A stretch of 6,646 nt of DNA from Actinomycetota bacterium (GTDB taxonomy: Bacteria > Actinomycetota > Thermoleophilia > UBA2241). The notes beneath the pieces were generated by a model that worked only from the letters and a program-made list of their open reading frames with translations, had not been told where the DNA came from and ran no database searches. Where the stretch lies: contig PMKK01000026.1 of NCBI GenBank assembly GCA_003157715.1, positions 1-6,646 of the forward strand, read 5' to 3'. A program made the translations under genes and the position numbers. Positions 1 to 5,710 of this stretch are shown here, in pieces. Within the stretch, counting starts at the first letter, position 1. Each line of letters opens with the position of its first letter.

Positions 1-177
1 CTTGTCGGTCATGATCGAGGCGGCGGAGTCCTTGGTGTCTTCGGGCGAGAGGACGGGTTCATCCAGCAGATGAAGATCGCCGTCGACGCGTACCACCGGG
101 GGACTGCCGGCCTTGATGTGGAGGTCGGAGGCACCGCGCGCGACCATCTGATGGAGCAGCTCATCTACCGTCTTCAC
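1..177 (-). CDS. pilT: Type IV pilus retraction ATPase PilT, N-terminal fragment (runs off the left edge)
   Basis: Reading the minus strand from a GTG at 177 gives 59 residues with no stop before the edge. They match the start of PilT-type ATPases: VDELLHQMVARGASDLHI near residues 4-21, then an AGSPP turn, VVRVDGDLHLL, and a SPEDTKD segment before the cut. PilT is the hexameric cytoplasmic ATPase that powers pilus retraction and twitching. The Walker A, Asp, Walker B and His boxes would lie beyond the window, so PilT versus a PilT-like paralog cannot be settled. An in-frame TGA lies just upstream, so GTG is the earliest possible start. A GGAG sits 10 nt before it, a slightly long spacing; the ATG at residue 11 would cut into the conserved segment. 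The gene follows the NlpC/P60 gene on the same strand after a 166-bp gap and may have its own promoter. Confidence 0.88.
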   Translation of the reverse strand, partial: MKTVDELLHQMVARGASDLHIKAGSPPVVRVDGDLHLLDEPVLSPEDTKDSAASIMTDK

Positions 178-296
178 GTCGCGTCATCTCCGTCGGCCGA
201 CATCGGGTTCCCCTTCTTAATCGGCGGGCGGACGCAGATGATTAGCCGGAAAGCAGCGCGAAGGCAGCCGCCGTGGCGACCGAGGAAGGAGGGTCA

Positions 297-319
297 GCCG
301 CGCGAGCGGGCCGCGCGGC
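297..319 (-). terminator. GC-rich hairpin after the NlpC/P60 gene (possible terminator)
   Basis: GCCGCGC at 297-303 is the exact reverse complement of GCGCGGC at 313-319, with a 9-nt loop. It begins 24 nt past the NlpC/P60 stop codon in the direction of minus-strand transcription. No T-run follows, so it is either a non-canonical terminator of the kind common in high-GC genomes or simply GC-rich chance pairing. Confidence 0.3.
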
Positions 320-343
320 GGCCCAGGCGCAAGCCGCTGAGGG

Positions 344-1354
344 TCAGGGCCGGCCGAACCCCGAAGCGCCGGCCACCGAGCCGTAGCTGACCATGGCGCC
401 GGTGTGGGGCGCGTTGACCATGCTGCCGCCGCCGACGTAGATGCCGACGTGGTAGGCCGGGCGGCCGAAGAAGACGAGGTCGCCGGGCTGCTCACTGCCG
501 GACACGTCCTTGCACATGGCCTGCTGAGCGGCCGCGTTGTGCGGCAGGCTCACGCCGAAGTGGCTGTAGACGTACATGGTAAAGCCGGAGCAGTCGAAGC
601 CGGCGGTAGTGGAACCGCCGTACACGTAGGGCACCTTGCCGACGAAGCTCTCGGCGAAGGTGACGACACTGGAGTCGTTGGTCGAGATGGGGCCGGTCGG
701 CGCGGCGACGCCGGCGCTCTCGGCGGCCTGCTGGGCGCGCTGGGCCTGCTGGCGGGTGAGCGCGGCGATCTGCGCCTTGACGCCGCGCAGCATGGACTGG
801 CGCTGGCTGAGCGCGGCCTCGACGCCGGCTTTTTCGGTGGCCCGCTGGGCCACGAGCGCCTGGGCGGCCGTGCGATCGGTCACGAGCGACTTTTGGGCGG
901 CGCGGATGGTGGTCTGGTAGTTGCCGATCGAGTCGACCATGTCGGACTGGTTCGAGCCGACCCGGTGGAGCAGGTCGAGCTGGTCGACCATGGACGTGAA
1001 GCTCTTGGTCGAGACGATCACGTCGAGGAGCTCGACGGGCCGCTGCTTGTAGATGGCCACGACCCGCTGCTGGAGCTGATTCTTGGCCAGCTGCAGGTTG
1101 TAGCGCGTGACGAGCAGCGTGCGCTGGTTGGCGGCGATGCTCGCCATGATGGCGTCGAGCTTGCCGGTCGCCGCGTCGTAGCGCTCGACGACCTTTTCCA
1201 TGCGGGTATCGAGCACCGCGAGCTGGCCCATGATCTGACGGGCGTGGGCGCGCTTCTGGGCGATCGTGTCGGCGGAGGCGGCGGAGGGAAGGCAGAGGGG
1301 GAGAGTGAGGAGGGCGAGGAGGGCGACGATAACCAGGCTGCGAGTTCGCTTCAT
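344..1354 (-). CDS. Secreted coiled-coil NlpC/P60 peptidoglycan endopeptidase
   Basis: The 336-residue product begins with a signal peptide (MKRTRS, a hydrophobic stretch at about 7-22, predicted cleavage after SAASA at residue 28). A long Ala/Gln-rich helical region at about 29-212 is likely coiled coil. A short Pro/Gly/Ser linker follows, then an NlpC/P60 domain at about 230-336. The catalytic Cys is C255 in FDCSGF and the catalytic His is H302 in YHVGIYVG; H317 in NAPHTG is a candidate third polar residue. NlpC/P60 enzymes usually cut the stem peptide between D-Glu and the diamino acid. The layout resembles RipA/PcsB-like wall hydrolases, in which the coiled coil restrains or recruits the enzyme. 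The ATG at 1354 is chosen because AAGGAGG lies 6 nt before it; the frame stays open 28 codons further, but that part looks like riboswitch, not protein. Regulation probably acts through the leader RNA at 1391-1490. The exact substrate is not visible. Confidence 0.93.
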   Translation of the reverse strand: MKRTRSLVIVALLALLTLPLCLPSAASADTIAQKRAHARQIMGQLAVLDTRMEKVVERYDAATGKLDAIMASIAANQRTLLVTRYNLQLAKNQLQQRVVAIYKQRPVELLDVIVSTKSFTSMVDQLDLLHRVGSNQSDMVDSIGNYQTTIRAAQKSLVTDRTAAQALVAQRATEKAGVEAALSQRQSMLRGVKAQIAALTRQQAQRAQQAAESAGVAAPTGPISTNDSSVVTFAESFVGKVPYVYGGSTTAGFDCSGFTMYVYSHFGVSLPHNAAAQQAMCKDVSGSEQPGDLVFFGRPAYHVGIYVGGGSMVNAPHTGAMVSYGSVAGASGFGRP

Positions 1355-1390
1355 GCATCGCCTCCTTGCGGGGCACGACGATTGGCTGTT

Positions 1391-1490
1391 CGCACCCACG
1401 AGGTGAGCGCTGTTGCCGACTGGTACGACAACTCTCACGACCCCAGATGGCTCCTTCAGGGTCGCGGTACCCTACCATCGCCCTTTTGGC
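1391..1490 (-). promoter_or_regulatory. Probable cyclic di-AMP riboswitch (ydaO/yuaA type) in the NlpC/P60 leader
   Basis: The minus-strand leader carries pieces resembling the ydaO motif. CGACCC (1464-1459) can pair with GGGTCG (1443-1438), like the GACCC...GGGGUGAAUC core. A 7-bp stem, GTTGTCG (1432-1426) with CGGCAAC (1418-1412), comes next. It is followed at once by ACAGCGCTCACCTCG, close to the conserved CAGCUnACCUCGUAnGCG 3' core. An alternative stem, AGGGT (1473-1469) with ACCCT (1462-1458), competes with the first pairing, and GATGG/CCATC (1479-1475 and 1450-1446) encloses it. The aptamer-like 3' end is about 30 nt from the AAGGAGG site. Known biology: in Actinobacteria this riboswitch class often precedes rpf and NlpC/P60 wall-hydrolase genes and lowers expression when c-di-AMP is bound. 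The match was made by eye; the outer P1 stem was not placed and the 5' edge is approximate. Confidence 0.55.
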
Positions 1491-1526
1491 TTTTCAAGGG
1501 ACGCCGTCCCAATAACGGCGCCACCG

Positions 1527-1556
1527 TTGGCACCATGGGGCCGGTGGGCATACAGT
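1527..1556 (+). promoter_or_regulatory. Candidate promoter for the DUF5658 gene
   Basis: TTGGCA at 1527-1532 and TACAGT at 1551-1556 are separated by 18 nt and fit TTGACA and the high-GC TAnnnT -10 pattern. Transcription would start near 1563, about 60 nt before the GTG at 1625. The site lies in the divergent spacer between the hydrolase leader and this gene. Only the two hexamers support it. Confidence 0.35.
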
Positions 1557-1624
1557 GCGCACGAGGGGGCACGATGGGGGCCATCCATGGTTGACACAAC
1601 GACGATCACCGATCGGCGGGAGCC

Positions 1625-2281
1625 GTGAGCGGCGTAGCCGCTACGAACACCACGGTCGTCGTCGCGGCCGATGTGGGCGAGCCCCTGCCGGCCGTCCTGG
1701 CCGACGCCGAGCTCGTGCGCGAGCGCCGCGCGCGCCGGCTGGCGTCCTACCCGGGGCCCGAACGTCGCGTGCGGCCGGCGCCGCGTCTCGAAGCTCAGGG
1801 CGCCGGCCTCGCCGTGGTGCGCACCTGCTCCGACTGTGGCCGCGTCTCGGTCGTGCCCTATGTGCCGGGCTCCGCTTTCGCGGCCGGCACGCCCTGCGTG
1901 TGCGCCGCGATAGGCACGCCGGCCGCCGCGCTGCTCACGCCGCTCACCGCGCCGGCCGCGCCGCTCACCGCGCCGGCGTCGCACAGGCGGGCGCTGGTCG
2001 TGACCCTGGCGCTCGTCGCCCTGTGGGTGCTCAACCTCGAGGATGTGATCCTTACGCGTCGCGCGCTGGCCCTTGGGGCGATCGAACTGAACACCATCAT
2101 GGGATTCTTTCTGAGATTCGGGTTCGCGCAGGCGGCGCTGATCAAGATGTCCATCGTGACGGTTGGTTCGGTCTTCTTGTGGACCCAACGCCGTCGGGGC
2201 ATCGTGTTGCTGGCGTCGATCGGGCTGGCCGCGGTCTACGTGGCCCTCGTGATCTACCAGCTCGCGGAGCTCGCCGGCTGA
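1625..2281 (+). CDS. DUF5658 family membrane protein with an N-terminal zinc-ribbon-like segment
   Basis: The product has 218 residues. The C-terminal part (about 122-216) matches the DUF5658 pattern: a first membrane helix ending in LNLEDVILT, then GAIELNTIMGF where relatives have GxxELNPxM, then IKMSIVTVGSVFLW and a last helix ending in YVALVIYQL. Three membrane segments are likely, near 123-144, 168-187 and 192-214. The soluble N-terminal half holds CSDC (C68, C71) and CVC (C91, C93), a possible zinc ribbon. It is joined to the membrane part by a PLTAPAA-type linker encoded by a direct repeat. The function of DUF5658 is unknown, and I infer only a small membrane protein with a possible metal knob. 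The GTG start has GGGAG only 2 nt upstream, so GTG at 1670 is an alternative. The GTG overlaps the stop of a 13-codon frame by four bases (GTGA). A small hairpin at 2287-2301 follows the stop, without a T-run. Confidence 0.8.
   Translation: MSGVAATNTTVVVAADVGEPLPAVLADAELVRERRARRLASYPGPERRVRPAPRLEAQGAGLAVVRTCSDCGRVSVVPYVPGSAFAAGTPCVCAAIGTPAAALLTPLTAPAAPLTAPASHRRALVVTLALVALWVLNLEDVILTRRALALGAIELNTIMGFFLRFGFAQAALIKMSIVTVGSVFLWTQRRRGIVLLASIGLAAVYVALVIYQLAELAG
1940..1977 (+). repeat. Two-copy 17-bp direct repeat, 21-bp period, inside the DUF5658 gene
   Basis: CCGCTCACCGCGCCGGC occurs at 1940-1956 and again exactly at 1961-1977. The 21-bp period keeps the frame and encodes PLTAPAA followed by PLTAPAS. 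A weaker related stretch lies just before it (CTGCTCACG at 1931-1939). It forms the flexible linker between the four-Cys segment and the first membrane helix, and is the kind of short tandem that changes copy number by slippage. Confidence 0.75.
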
Positions 2282-2340
2282 CGACGGCCGCCGTTCGCGG
2301 CGCGAATGCTCGTGCCGGCGCGCGGGCGGCGCGAGCGCCG

Positions 2341-2481
2341 CACGGTCAGCCCTTGAACCCGCCTTCAGCGCCCGGAGCCGCCGTTCAGCGCCCGGGAGCC
2401 GCCGTTCAGCGCCCGGGAAGCCGCCGTTTCAGCCCCGGAGCCGGCCTTCAGTCCTTGGAGCCGCCGCTCAGTGCTTGGAGC
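2341..2481 (-). repeat. Degenerate tandem array, unit 19-22 bp, spanning the radical SAM stop codon
   Basis: Successive units can be read at 2360-2378, 2379-2399, 2400-2421, 2422-2441, 2442-2461 and 2462-2481, with a weaker relative at 2341-2359. On the minus strand the pattern is GGCTCC, a variable G/C or AAG stretch, then CTGA and a GGCGG-like end. The first unit in the gene's reading direction (2481-2462) contains the last codons and stop of the radical SAM gene (GGC TCC AAG CAC TGA). The later units therefore look like copies of the gene's own terminus that expanded into the spacer and drifted. Unit length is not constant, so the array is not coding. It fills most of the 186-bp gap between two convergent genes; no classical terminator with a T-run is visible there. 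Confidence 0.75.
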
Positions 2482-3880
2482 CGGTGGCGACTTGCTGGCC
2501 GCCGGCCGCCCGTGGCAGCTTCTTGAGGTACGCCATGAAGGCCTGGTTGGCTTTGTTCTTGCGCCACGTGCGGATGATCCACCAGCCCCAGGTCTGGAAG
2601 AGCAGCTTGGTGAAGCGGAAGGTGAAGAAGTACTTCGTCCACTGGCGCACAGAGTAGAACTTCATGTAGCCGCGCAGCGTCTCGCTTTGCAGCTCGTAGG
2701 CAGTCATGTTCTTTGGCTCGAAGACCACGTGCTGAGCGTCGAACAGGTGCCAGCGTTTGTCGAAGATCCGTCCGGCCGCGTCGAGCTCTTCGAAGAGCGG
2801 TGTGCCGGGCAGAGGCGTCAGCGCCGCGAGCTGGATGGTGTCGATGTGGTTCTTCATGGCGAACTTGACGGTCTCGCGCAGCGACTCCTTGGTGTCGGTG
2901 TCGGCACCGAACATGAACATGCCGTGCGACTGGATACCGTATTCGTGGAGAATGCGGATGGCCTGCACGATGTCGTCGACGCTCTGGTGCTTGTCGAAGG
3001 AGTCGAGGGTCGCCTGGTTGACCGACTCGAGGCCGAGATAGGCGCGGTTGCAGCCTGAGCGTCGCATGAGGTCGAGCAGTTCAGTGTCGCGTACCACGTC
3101 GGTGCGCATCTGGGCCGACCAGGGCACGACGATGTCTTCGTCGATCATGCGCTGCAGCAGCTCTTTGAGGCGCTTCTTGTCGGCCGCGATGTTGTCGTCG
3201 TAGAAGAAGATCTTGGTGGGCTGGCGCTCCTTGAGCTCGGCGATGATGTTGTCGGCGCTGCGAAAGCGGTACTTGCGCCCGAACATGGCCGTGACCGAGC
3301 AGAAGTTGCAGTGGAAGGGGCAGCCCCAGCTCGTCATGATCGGCGTCGTCTTTATGTTCTCGTGACCGTGGATGAGCGAGAGATCGGGAAACGGCAGGTC
3401 GTCGAGCACTGTGCACTGGCCGCGCGACTCGTTGTGCACCGACTTGCCGTCGCGGGTAAACGACAGGCCTTCGATGCCATCGACCGGGCCACCCGATTCG
3501 AGCGCCGCGACGAGCTCGAGCATGAGCTGCTCGCCGCCCTCGCCGCGAGCCACGAAGTCGCTGTGCTCGAGGGCTTCGTCGGCCATGAAGGTCACGTGCG
3601 AGCCGCCTATGACGACCGGTATGCCGTGTTCGCGCACCTGGTCGGCGAAGCGGTAGCCTTCGGTCACCGTGCTGGTCGTGGTGGAGATACCGACGAAGTC
3701 GGCGGCGTAGACGTCGTTCCACTCGATCGGCGCGATGTTGGAGTTGTAGATGACCACGTCGTGTCCGGCGGCCTTGAGCGTGGCGCCGATGATCGGCAGT
3801 CCGAGCCTCACCATCTGGACCATACTGAAGATGTTCAAGTCGGGCGGTTCGGGCTCGATCAGGCGGATTCTCATTTTCAC
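2468..3880 (-). CDS. B12-binding domain radical SAM protein (BchE-like superfamily)
   Basis: The 470-residue product has two domains. Residues 1-130 form a Rossmann-like cobalamin-binding-type domain (LGLPIIGATLKAAGHDV, then VGISTTTST, VVIGGSHVTF and ARGEGGEQ). No DxHxxG motif is present, which is common in this superfamily. Residues about 175-400 are the radical SAM core: the iron-sulfur cysteines are C187, C191 and C194 in WGCPFHCNFCS, followed by FFYDDN (225-230), YLGLES (281-286) and LTPLPGTPLFEEL (354-366). The tail (400-445) is rich in Trp, Phe, Lys and Arg and may contact membrane or substrate. The family includes BchE and hopanoid or lipid-modifying enzymes; the substrate cannot be told from sequence. 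GTG at 3880 has GAGGG 8 nt upstream; ATG at 3874 is a close alternative. The gene seems to be monocistronic, converging on the DUF5658 gene. Its 3' end lies inside a tandem repeat. Confidence 0.92.
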   Translation of the reverse strand: MKMRIRLIEPEPPDLNIFSMVQMVRLGLPIIGATLKAAGHDVVIYNSNIAPIEWNDVYAADFVGISTTTSTVTEGYRFADQVREHGIPVVIGGSHVTFMADEALEHSDFVARGEGGEQLMLELVAALESGGPVDGIEGLSFTRDGKSVHNESRGQCTVLDDLPFPDLSLIHGHENIKTTPIMTSWGCPFHCNFCSVTAMFGRKYRFRSADNIIAELKERQPTKIFFYDDNIAADKKRLKELLQRMIDEDIVVPWSAQMRTDVVRDTELLDLMRRSGCNRAYLGLESVNQATLDSFDKHQSVDDIVQAIRILHEYGIQSHGMFMFGADTDTKESLRETVKFAMKNHIDTIQLAALTPLPGTPLFEELDAAGRIFDKRWHLFDAQHVVFEPKNMTAYELQSETLRGYMKFYSVRQWTKYFFTFRFTKLLFQTWGWWIIRTWRKNKANQAFMAYLKKLPRAAGGQQVATGSKH

Positions 3881-3979
3881 CTCTGCTGCCCTCTTACGGG
3901 GCGTTTTTCGCGAGCGTCTCTGCGCGCGCCGCGATGGGGGATGCCTTGAGGGCCATTCCTTCGACCGAAAAGTCCTCTC

Positions 3980-4009
3980 ACGCTACTCCACGCAGGCTGC
4001 TGAAGTCAA
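3980..4009 (-). promoter_or_regulatory. Candidate promoter for the radical SAM gene
   Basis: On the minus strand TTGACT (4009-4004) and TAGCGT (3985-3980) are 18 nt apart. They fit TTGACA and TAnnnT well for a high-GC genome. Transcription would begin near 3973, giving a leader of about 93 nt. The rest of the 183-bp spacer holds a hairpin at 4027-4058 and nothing else I can name. Confidence 0.42.
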
Positions 4010-4026
4010 AGTTCGCCACCCACGGG

Positions 4027-4058
4027 CGCGCGGACTGCGATGTGGCTGTCCGAACGCG
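4027..4058 (-). terminator. Hairpin directly after the CxxC/CxxC protein gene (possible terminator)
   Basis: CGGAC (4031-4035) pairs with GTCCG (4048-4052), and the flanking CGCG (4027-4030) pairs with CGCG (4055-4058) across an AA bulge. On the minus strand the stem starts 5 nt past the stop codon at 4064 and precedes the promoter candidate of the next gene, the expected place for a terminator. No T-run follows it. Confidence 0.35.
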
Positions 4059-4063
4059 GCGCG

Positions 4064-4561
4064 CTAGGCGGCCGGCGCGCGGGCGGCTCGCTGCGCTCGG
4101 ATGACGCACAGCGGACAGGCCCACACGGAGTGCTCGTGCCAGACGATCTCGTGAGCTCGCTCGCCGGCGAGCAGCGTGCGTCCGCAGATCTCGCAGGCGT
4201 CGCCGGCGTGCCGCCCGCGCTCGCTCGGCGTGGCGAGCCGGTGCCGGCCGAGCTTCGGCCGGAGCAGGCTCACGCGGTCGCCGAGTCCGGGCTGGACCGT
4301 GAGTCCGCCGCGTGCCTCGCCGCCGCCGTGCTCGCCGCCCAGTCCGCGTACGTCGCTGCCGCCTCGCTCGCCGCTCCGCTGGCGCACGTCGCCCGTGTCC
4401 CGCTCGCGCACGTCGCCGCCGCTCCGCTGGCGCACGTCGCCGGCGTCCCGCGGGACGGCAATGTCGCGGACACCGGCGGCCGCGGAGCCGGGGTCAGTCG
4501 AGGGCGTCGTCGCCGCGGCTCGGTACGGTCTCGACAGGCGGTGCAGATAGGTCTCGCGCAT
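4064..4561 (-). CDS. Small CxxC/CxxC (zinc-finger-like) protein with an octapeptide repeat, function unknown
   Basis: I do not recognise a named family with certainty. The product has 165 residues. Residues 1-40 begin MRETYLHRLSRPYR. Residues 41-64 are three tandem octapeptides, GDVRQRSG, GDVRERDT and GDVRQRSG, followed by a Gly-rich stretch to about 86. The C-terminal part (about 120-160) has CEICGRTLLAGERAH and WACPLC, giving two CxxC pairs (C123/C126 and C149/C152) that probably bind zinc. The CxxCGRTLLxGE style is seen in small uncharacterised actinobacterial proteins. ATG at 4561 is preferred because GGAGGG lies 5 nt upstream; the frame is open 24 codons further, but an ATG there lacks a comparable site. 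The gene is 97 bp downstream of the Pit gene on the same strand and may share its transcript. The low-complexity middle argues for a disordered linker or a nucleic-acid-binding tail. Confidence 0.72.
   Translation of the reverse strand: MRETYLHRLSRPYRAAATTPSTDPGSAAAGVRDIAVPRDAGDVRQRSGGDVRERDTGDVRQRSGERGGSDVRGLGGEHGGGEARGGLTVQPGLGDRVSLLRPKLGRHRLATPSERGRHAGDACEICGRTLLAGERAHEIVWHEHSVWACPLCVIRAQRAARAPAA
4370..4441 (-). repeat. Three 24-bp tandem units in the CxxC/CxxC protein gene
   Basis: Units lie at 4370-4393, 4394-4417 and 4418-4441. The outer two are identical over 24 bp; the middle one differs in its left half but keeps CGCACGTCGCC. Each encodes eight residues (GDVRQRSG, GDVRERDT, GDVRQRSG). 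The identity of the outer copies points to recent duplication or conversion. Confidence 0.8.
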
Positions 4562-4658
4562 CGTTTCCCTCCAGTGCAACGGGCCGCCCGGCTCGTTGTC
4601 TATCTGCGGCATACCCACGGGCGGCGCGCTCAAACGAGCCTTCGGCGTTGGCCCTGGG

Positions 4659-5645
4659 TCAGGAGACGAGGTGGATCAGAAAGTAGGCGAGCGCGGCTAC
4701 TCCGGCGGCGGCCGGGATGGTGAGGATCCAGGCCCAGACGATGTTGCCCGCGACGCCCCACTTGACGGCCGAGAGTCCGCCGGTGGCGCCCGAACCCATG
4801 ATGGAGCAGGTGATCGTGTGGGTGGTCGAGATCGGGTAGCCCAGAATACTGGCCGTCCAGATGACGGCGGCCGAACTGGTCTCGGCCGCGAACCCGTGTA
4901 TCGGGTCGAGGTGGATCACCTTCGTGCCCAGCGTACGGATGATGCGCCAGCCGCCGACGTAGGTGCCCAGCGAGATCGACGTGGCGGCCACCAGGATCAC
5001 CCAGGTCGGGATCGCGGCGGTCTTCGACAGGTGACCCGAGGTGATCAGCGCCAGCCAGATCACGCCCATGGTCTTCTGCGCGTCGTTCATGCCGTGAGCC
5101 AGGGCGACGGCTCCGGCCGAGACCGGCTGGAGGAGCCGAAAGACGCGATTCACCGGTCGCGGCGACCATCTGAAGACGAGCAGCAGCAGCAGGTTCATGA
5201 GCAGGAACGCCACCAGCAGACCGACCACGGGCGAGAAGACCATGGGCAGGACGACCTTGTGCCAGATCCCGCTCCACTCCACGCCGCTCAGGCCCACGGC
5301 GACCAGGGTGGCGCCGACGAGGCCGCCGATGAGGGCGTGCGACGAGCTGGACGGAAGGCCCAGATACCAGGTGATCAGGTTCCAGCAGATGGCACCGATC
5401 AGGGCGGCCAGCACGACCGTCTGCGAATCCGCCGGCAGGGCCACGATGCCTTTGCCCACTGTCTTGGCCACGTGCTGGCTGACGAATGCTCCGCCCATGT
5501 TCAGCACGGCGGCCATGAGCAGGGCGACCCGCGGCGAGAGGGCACGGGTCGAGACCGAGGTGGCGATCGCGTTGGCTGAGTCGTGGAAGCCGTTCGTAAA
5601 ATCGAAGCCGAGCGCGACCACGATGATGGCGATGAGGAGGACCAT
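4659..5645 (-). CDS. pit: Pit-family inorganic phosphate transporter
   Basis: The 328-residue membrane protein carries the PiT (PF01384-type) signatures: FDFTNGFHDSANAIAT at 14-29, GLPSSSSHALIGG at 96-108, the second-half copy HGMNDAQK at 184-191, and GYPISTTH at 269-276. About ten hydrophobic segments are visible. The two inverted half-repeats meet at a charged loop near 159-172 (RWSPRPVNRVFR). The length fits short bacterial Pit proteins without the long central loop. Pit carriers take up phosphate, usually as a neutral metal-phosphate complex with protons; sodium-coupled relatives exist and cannot be excluded. ATG at 5645 is chosen because it overlaps the stop of the upstream mini-ORF as TGATG; GTG at 5648 is one codon earlier. 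No Shine-Dalgarno site is visible, which fits translational coupling. The partner DUF47 gene lies directly upstream. Confidence 0.94.
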   Translation of the reverse strand: MVLLIAIIVVALGFDFTNGFHDSANAIATSVSTRALSPRVALLMAAVLNMGGAFVSQHVAKTVGKGIVALPADSQTVVLAALIGAICWNLITWYLGLPSSSSHALIGGLVGATLVAVGLSGVEWSGIWHKVVLPMVFSPVVGLLVAFLLMNLLLLLVFRWSPRPVNRVFRLLQPVSAGAVALAHGMNDAQKTMGVIWLALITSGHLSKTAAIPTWVILVAATSISLGTYVGGWRIIRTLGTKVIHLDPIHGFAAETSSAAVIWTASILGYPISTTHTITCSIMGSGATGGLSAVKWGVAGNIVWAWILTIPAAAGVAALAYFLIHLVS

Positions 5646-5710
5646 CACACGGCAGTCATGGCGACGGGCACGATCGTGGGGAGCGGTTCGCGAGCGGCCA
5701 TCGGGAGCAT
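5645..5710 (-). CDS. Possible 21-codon mini-ORF bridging the DUF47 and Pit genes
   Basis: The gap between the two genes is an open frame on the minus strand. Its ATG (5710-5708) overlaps the TGA of the DUF47 gene as TGATG, and its TGA (5647-5645) overlaps the ATG of the Pit gene as a second TGATG. The peptide has 21 residues, starts MLPMAAREPL, ends AMTAV, has a hydrophobic C-terminal half, and most codons end in G or C. No Shine-Dalgarno site precedes it. It may be a small protein, a device that carries terminating ribosomes to the Pit start, or a chance frame; a 66-nt frame in such GC-rich DNA is not rare by itself. Confidence 0.3.
   Translation of the reverse strand: MLPMAAREPLPTIVPVAMTAV

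Noticed and set aside
178..343. A promoter for pilT using TAATCA near 234-242 on the minus strand
   Set aside because: The -10-like hexamer has no acceptable -35 at 16-18 nt spacing, so there is too little to annotate it.
1355..1438. A 28-residue N-terminal extension of the NlpC/P60 protein
   Set aside because: It would bury the signal peptide inside the protein and overlies the riboswitch-like RNA. The AAGGAGG site fits only the ATG at 1354.
404..1594. A long plus-strand open frame opposite the NlpC/P60 gene
   Set aside because: It is antisense to a gene with signal peptide, catalytic motifs and a perfect Shine-Dalgarno site. Its product is a low-complexity Gly/Asp/Val/His/Leu mix typical of the reverse complement of GC-rich coding DNA.
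1591..1596. An exact TTGACA hexamer upstream of the DUF5658 gene
   Set aside because: No TAnnnT or TATAAT-like hexamer occurs 16-18 nt downstream, and such a promoter would start transcription at or inside the gene.
4370..4441. A CRISPR-like array
   Set aside because: The units are contiguous without spacers, lie in frame inside a coding sequence, and encode a peptide repeat.
4562..4658. A separate promoter for the CxxC/CxxC protein gene
   Set aside because: TTGAGC and TATGCC on the minus strand are only 14 nt apart, and no better pair is present, so co-transcription with the Pit gene is at least as likely.
4596..5579. A long plus-strand open frame opposite the Pit gene
   Set aside because: It is antisense to an unmistakable Pit carrier. 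The product is hydrophilic and low in complexity and resembles no family.
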